From an uncultured Massilia sp. (GTDB lineage: Bacteria; Pseudomonadota; Gammaproteobacteria; Burkholderiales; Burkholderiaceae_D), in assembly GCF_913773735.1 (NCBI RefSeq), contig NZ_CAJYEB010000037.1:62001-126000 (forward strand): a DNA stretch of 64,000 nt. Reading direction: 5' to 3'. Of this stretch, positions 61,041 to 64,000 are shown in pieces; the stretch's first letter is position 1; each line of letters starts with the position of its first letter. The position numbers and the translations under genes are program-made. The notes below the pieces were generated by a model that made no database searches, was not told where the DNA came from, and worked only from the letters and a program-made list of their open reading frames with translations.

Positions 61041-61562
61041 ATGCAAGCCGCCCCCCGCCCCGCCGACGACGCCGCGCGCCTGGCCGCGCTGTACAACCTG
61101 CTGATCCTCGACACCCCGCCCGAGGAAAGGTTCGACCGCATCGTCGCCTTCGCCGCCCAGGAATTCGACGTGCCCATTGCCCTGGTGACCCTGCTCGACA
61201 GCGACCGCCAATGGTTCAAGGCGAAGGTCGGCGTCGACGTCTGCGAGACCGGCCGCGACGTCTCGTTCTGCGGCCACGCCATCCTGCGTCCCGACGTCAT
61301 GGTGGTGCCCGATGCGCTGGCCGATGCGCGCTTCGCCGACAATCCGCTCGTCACCGGCGCGCCGTTCATCCGCTTCTATGCCGGCGCCCCGCTGGAACTG
61401 CCGTCCGGCGAGCGCCTGGGCACGCTGTGCCTGATCGACCGCAGGCCGCGCACGCTGGACGCGCTCGACCTGGGCATCCTCGGTACGCTGCGCGACCTGG
61501 TCGTGATGGAACTGTCGCGGCGGGAGCAAGCGCCGGCCGGGGAAGAGGCGGCGCATGGCTGA
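61041..61562 (+). CDS. GAF domain protein
   Basis: A 173-residue single-domain protein with the GAF pattern RFDRIVAFAAQEFDVPIALVTLLD, DVSFCGHAIL and YAGAPLELPSGERLGTLCLID. Such short GAF proteins often precede sensor domains; here it stands alone and overlaps the receiver gene by 8 nt, so the two likely work together. The ligand is unknown. Confidence 0.85.
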   Translation: MQAAPRPADDAARLAALYNLLILDTPPEERFDRIVAFAAQEFDVPIALVTLLDSDRQWFKAKVGVDVCETGRDVSFCGHAILRPDVMVVPDALADARFADNPLVTGAPFIRFYAGAPLELPSGERLGTLCLIDRRPRTLDALDLGILGTLRDLVVMELSRREQAPAGEEAAHG

Positions 61563-61971
61563 CGGCAAGCACTTCCTGCTGGTCGAACCCGAGGACCTGC
61601 TGCGCCGTACCGTGGCGATGACGGCGCGCAGCCTGAACCTGGGCCAGATCCACGAGGCCGCCGGCAGCGACGTCGCGCTGCGCATGCTGCGCGTGCGCGC
61701 CTTCCACGGCGCCGTGATCGCCGTCGACTGCGTCGGCAAGGGCGGCGAGCGACGCTACGACCTGAGCCTGGTCGACCGCGTGCGCGCGGGCGATCCGCCC
61801 GACGGCCCGCCGATGCCGATCGCGATCATGGCCGCCGAAGCCTCGCCGGCGCTGCTGGACGCGCTGCGCGAGCGCCGCATCCGCCGCGTGATCCTGAAGC
61901 CGTTCCGCGCCAGGGTGCTGCTCGACACCATCGCCGACTTCGGCGCCGCGCCGGCGCCACCGCGCGGCTGA
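61555..61971 (+). CDS. Degenerate receiver (CheY-like) protein
   Basis: A 138-residue receiver-like protein. The acidic pair is replaced by LLVEPEDLLR; an Asp in AVIAVDCVG sits near the phospho-site, but the DxxMPxMDG context is lost; the Lys-Pro of VILKPFRARVL is kept. It may act without classical phosphorylation. It overlaps the GAF gene, and the MocR-type gene is convergent. Confidence 0.75.
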   Translation: MADGKHFLLVEPEDLLRRTVAMTARSLNLGQIHEAAGSDVALRMLRVRAFHGAVIAVDCVGKGGERRYDLSLVDRVRAGDPPDGPPMPIAIMAAEASPALLDALRERRIRRVILKPFRARVLLDTIADFGAAPAPPRG

Positions 61972-61973
61972 CC

Positions 61974-63407
61974 TCAGCCGCCGAACTCGCGCGCCAGGAA
62001 GCGCCACAGCGCCGGGTCCGCCATCGCGGCCACGTTCACCCGCATCATCGTCGACGGCAGCTGGCTGGGCGAGAACAGGCTGCCCGGCGCCAGCAGCAGG
62101 CCGGCGTCCAGCGCGCGCGCGGCCAGCACGTTGGTGTCGCGCCCGCAGTCGACCCAGGCGAACATGCCGGCCGCCGGCGCCGGCCGCGGCGCCAGGCCCA
62201 GCGCCTCGATCCGGCGCAGCACGCCCGGGCGCACCGCGTCCAGGCGCGCGCGGATGCGCTCGACGTGCTTGCGGTACAACCCCTCGGACAAGATCTTGTA
62301 CACGACCCGCTCGCCGACCTCGCTGGTGGTGAGCGAGGCCAGCATCTTGCGGTCGGCGATGCGCTGGGCCAGCTCGCCCGAGGCCGCGACGAAGCCCACG
62401 CGCAGGTTGGCCGCCAGCGACTTCGAAAAGCCGCCCAGGTAGATCGTGCGGCGCAGCTGGTCGAGCGCGGCCAGGCGCGTCACCGGCTGCACGGCGGCGC
62501 CCGGGTGCAGGTCGCAGTACACGTCGTCCTCCACCACCACGATGTCGTGGCGCTCGGCGATGCGCAGCACCTGGAAGGCCTTGGCCGCCGACAGCGTGGT
62601 CGAACTGGGGTTGTGCAGCACCGAGTTGATGACGTACAGGCGCGGCGCGTGCGCGGCGGCCAGCGCCTCGAGCCGCGCGAGGTCGGGACCGTCGGCCAGG
62701 CGCGGCACGCCGACCACGCGCAGGCCCAGCGCGGCGAAGGAGCCGAACATCAGGAACCAGGCCGGATCGTCGACGAAGACGGTGTCGCCGGGACGGCAGA
62801 ATTCGCGTGCCACCAGGTCCAGTCCCTGGGTCGCGCCCAGCGTGGTGACGATCTGCTCCGGGCCGGCCTCGATGTCCAGCTCGGCCAGCCGGCGCTGCAG
62901 CTGCTGGCGCAGCGGCGCATAGCCTTGCGGCGCGCCGTAGTTGAGCAGCAGGTTGCCGGACTGGCGGCCGACGGCGCGCAGGGCCGCGGCGATGCCGGCG
63001 CCGTCCAGCCAGTCGGCCGGCAGCACGCCGGCGGCGCTGGACGGCTGGCCGGGCGACTGGCGGAACATGTTGCGGATCAGCCAGACCACGTCCAGCACCG
63101 GCGGCGCCGCCGCGCCGTCGTCCGCCGGGCGGCGCAGGCTGGCGTTCAGCGCCGAGCGCTCGCGCACGAAGAAGCCGGCGCCGCGGCGCGATTCCAGGTA
63201 CCCCTGCGCGACCAGCTTGTCGTAGCCGGCCACCACGGTGAACGGCGACACGCCGTGGTCGGCGGCGAAGCTGCGGATCGAGGGCATGCGCGCGCCGGCG
63301 CGCAGCTGGCGGTCGTCGATGCGCGCGGCGATCGAGCGCACGATCTGGTCGGGCAGCGATTCGCCGGATTCGCGCGACAGCAGGTGCAGCGGGGGTGTGT
63401 TGGTCAT
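61974..63407 (-). CDS. MocR-type regulator (GntR HTH + aminotransferase domain)
   Basis: A 477-residue protein: GntR-type winged HTH at ~18-82 (MPSIRSFAADHGVSPFTV) and a class I aminotransferase-like domain with the PLP lysine ~329 in GGFSKSLAAN. MocR proteins bind PLP and an amino acid-like ligand and usually regulate a divergent gene, here an EamA exporter. The ATG at 63407 gives the usual start. Confidence 0.92.
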   Translation of the reverse strand: MTNTPPLHLLSRESGESLPDQIVRSIAARIDDRQLRAGARMPSIRSFAADHGVSPFTVVAGYDKLVAQGYLESRRGAGFFVRERSALNASLRRPADDGAAAPPVLDVVWLIRNMFRQSPGQPSSAAGVLPADWLDGAGIAAALRAVGRQSGNLLLNYGAPQGYAPLRQQLQRRLAELDIEAGPEQIVTTLGATQGLDLVAREFCRPGDTVFVDDPAWFLMFGSFAALGLRVVGVPRLADGPDLARLEALAAAHAPRLYVINSVLHNPSSTTLSAAKAFQVLRIAERHDIVVVEDDVYCDLHPGAAVQPVTRLAALDQLRRTIYLGGFSKSLAANLRVGFVAASGELAQRIADRKMLASLTTSEVGERVVYKILSEGLYRKHVERIRARLDAVRPGVLRRIEALGLAPRPAPAAGMFAWVDCGRDTNVLAARALDAGLLLAPGSLFSPSQLPSTMMRVNVAAMADPALWRFLAREFGG

Positions 63408-63412
63408 ATCGC

Positions 63413-63459
63413 CAGTACAGTACGCGGGTTGTCGAAAAAAGTGTAGCGGGACTGTATCG
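63413..63459. promoter_or_regulatory. Candidate MocR operator in the divergent region
   Basis: GTACAGTACG near 63414 and an inverted ACTGTAT near 63451 share the TACAGT core, within the 109-bp spacer between the regulator and the exporter gene. MocR proteins commonly bind two such half-sites. Confidence 0.4.
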
Positions 63460-63516
63460 CCCATCGGGTCTAGCATAATCCTCGTCGCCCTTGACCGCAA
63501 CGCTACCGGAGATGCC

Positions 63517-64000
63517 ATGCGCACCGCTTCGACCACCGCCCCGGCCGCCGTACACCCTGCCGTACACCCTGCCGTACACCCTGCCATGCCCCCCGCCGCA
63601 GCGGCCGCCGGCCGCATGGCGGACGCCACCCGCGGCCTGCTGCTGGGCCTGGCCGGGGTCGCGCTGTTCAGCCTGACGCTGCCGATGACCCGCATGGCGG
63701 TGGCCGGGCTCGATCCGCTGTTCGTCACCTTCGGCCGCGCGCTCGGCGCCGCCGTGCTGGCGGCGGCGTGGCTGGCCTGGCGCCGCGCGCCGCTGCCGGG
63801 GCGCGCCGCGCTGCGGCCGCTGGCGCTGGTCGCGCTGGGCTGCGTGGTCGGTTTCCCGCTGCTGACTTCGCTGGCGCTGCGTTCGCTGCCGGCCGCGCAC
63901 GGCGCCGTGCTGACCGGCCTGCTGCCGCTGTGCACGGCGCTGTATGCGGCGCTGCGCGGCCACGAACGGCCCTCGGCCGGGTTCTGGCTGCTGTCCGCCG
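63517..64000 (+). CDS. EamA/DMT family transporter (3' truncated by window edge)
   Basis: 161 codons are visible and the frame is open to the edge. Membrane helices begin near residue 38 (GLLLGLAGVALFSLTLPMTR), matching the drug/metabolite exporter fold. The first ~30 residues hold a VHPA repeat (three 12-bp units at 63550-63585) and may not be translated; ATG codons at 63586 and 63616 are alternatives. It is divergent from the MocR-type gene, which probably controls it. Confidence 0.85.
   Translation, partial: MRTASTTAPAAVHPAVHPAVHPAMPPAAAAAGRMADATRGLLLGLAGVALFSLTLPMTRMAVAGLDPLFVTFGRALGAAVLAAAWLAWRRAPLPGRAALRPLALVALGCVVGFPLLTSLALRSLPAAHGAVLTGLLPLCTALYAALRGHERPSAGFWLLSA
63550..63585 (+). repeat. 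Tandem 12-bp repeat (three units)
   Basis: GTACACCCTGCC is repeated three times without change near the 5' end of the EamA gene. In frame it encodes VHPA units. Confidence 0.85.

Overview
The window reads as a contiguous piece of chromosome from a GC-rich betaproteobacterium, most likely Oxalobacteraceae of the Massilia/Telluria type (inference). The grounds are the GC bias at third codon positions, an EF-P with Arg32 next to its rhamnosyltransferase EarP, an flhDC-mot-che block on one strand, the order DUF3460-scpA-panC, a PEP-CTERM protein, and several families of dispersed GC palindromes. No phage, IS element or CRISPR array was seen.

Layout. 1-9.3 kb: 3' part of sbcC, a small Cys/His protein, a methyltransferase, initiator tRNA-Met, dbpA, a degenerate kinase-like/PEGA membrane protein with a lipoprotein, and an MFS exporter. 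9.3-12.9 kb (minus): a Tat-type amidase, then earP-efp. 13.3-17.2 kb (plus): an unusual three-gene cassette of a glycine-zipper/poly-Gln repeat protein, an 88-residue protein resembling a subtilisin propeptide, and a subtilisin-like protease whose tail resembles the repeat. 17.3-19.9 kb (minus): gltX followed by eight tRNA genes (3 Ala-GGC, 5 Glu-TTC). 20-30.8 kb: diguanylate cyclase, an RlmN/Cfr-type enzyme, apbC, metG, a FabMG-like protein, DUF3460-scpA-panC and a YcgR-like PilZ protein.

30.9-43.7 kb (minus) is a motility and chemotaxis block. In transcription order it runs flhD, flhC, a membrane methyltransferase, motA, motB, a CheZ-motif protein, cheY, cheA, cheW, cheR, cheD, cheB, cheY, cheZ and an HDOD protein. 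No receptor gene is included. Upstream of flhD lies a 586-bp AT-rich, palindrome-rich spacer shared with kynU. 44.3-50.7 kb: kynU-kynA (tryptophan to kynurenine to anthranilate), two alpha/beta hydrolases, and htpG with a heat-shock-type promoter. 50.9-53.9 kb: VOC, YCII, tandem YCII and an ECF42-type sigma factor in an overlapping operon.

54.2-61 kb looks like a sigma-54 neighbourhood. A NitT/TauT-type ABC transporter has a strong -24/-12 promoter, followed by a DctB-like kinase and a DctD-like sigma-54 activator, and then a PEP-CTERM protein that also has a -24/-12 promoter with an upstream palindrome. The window ends with a GAF protein, a degenerate receiver, a MocR-type regulator and a truncated divergent EamA transporter.

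The items most worth follow-up are the protease/repeat-protein cassette, the two sigma-54 promoters around dctBD, the palindromic spacer of flhDC, and the extra CheZ-motif protein.
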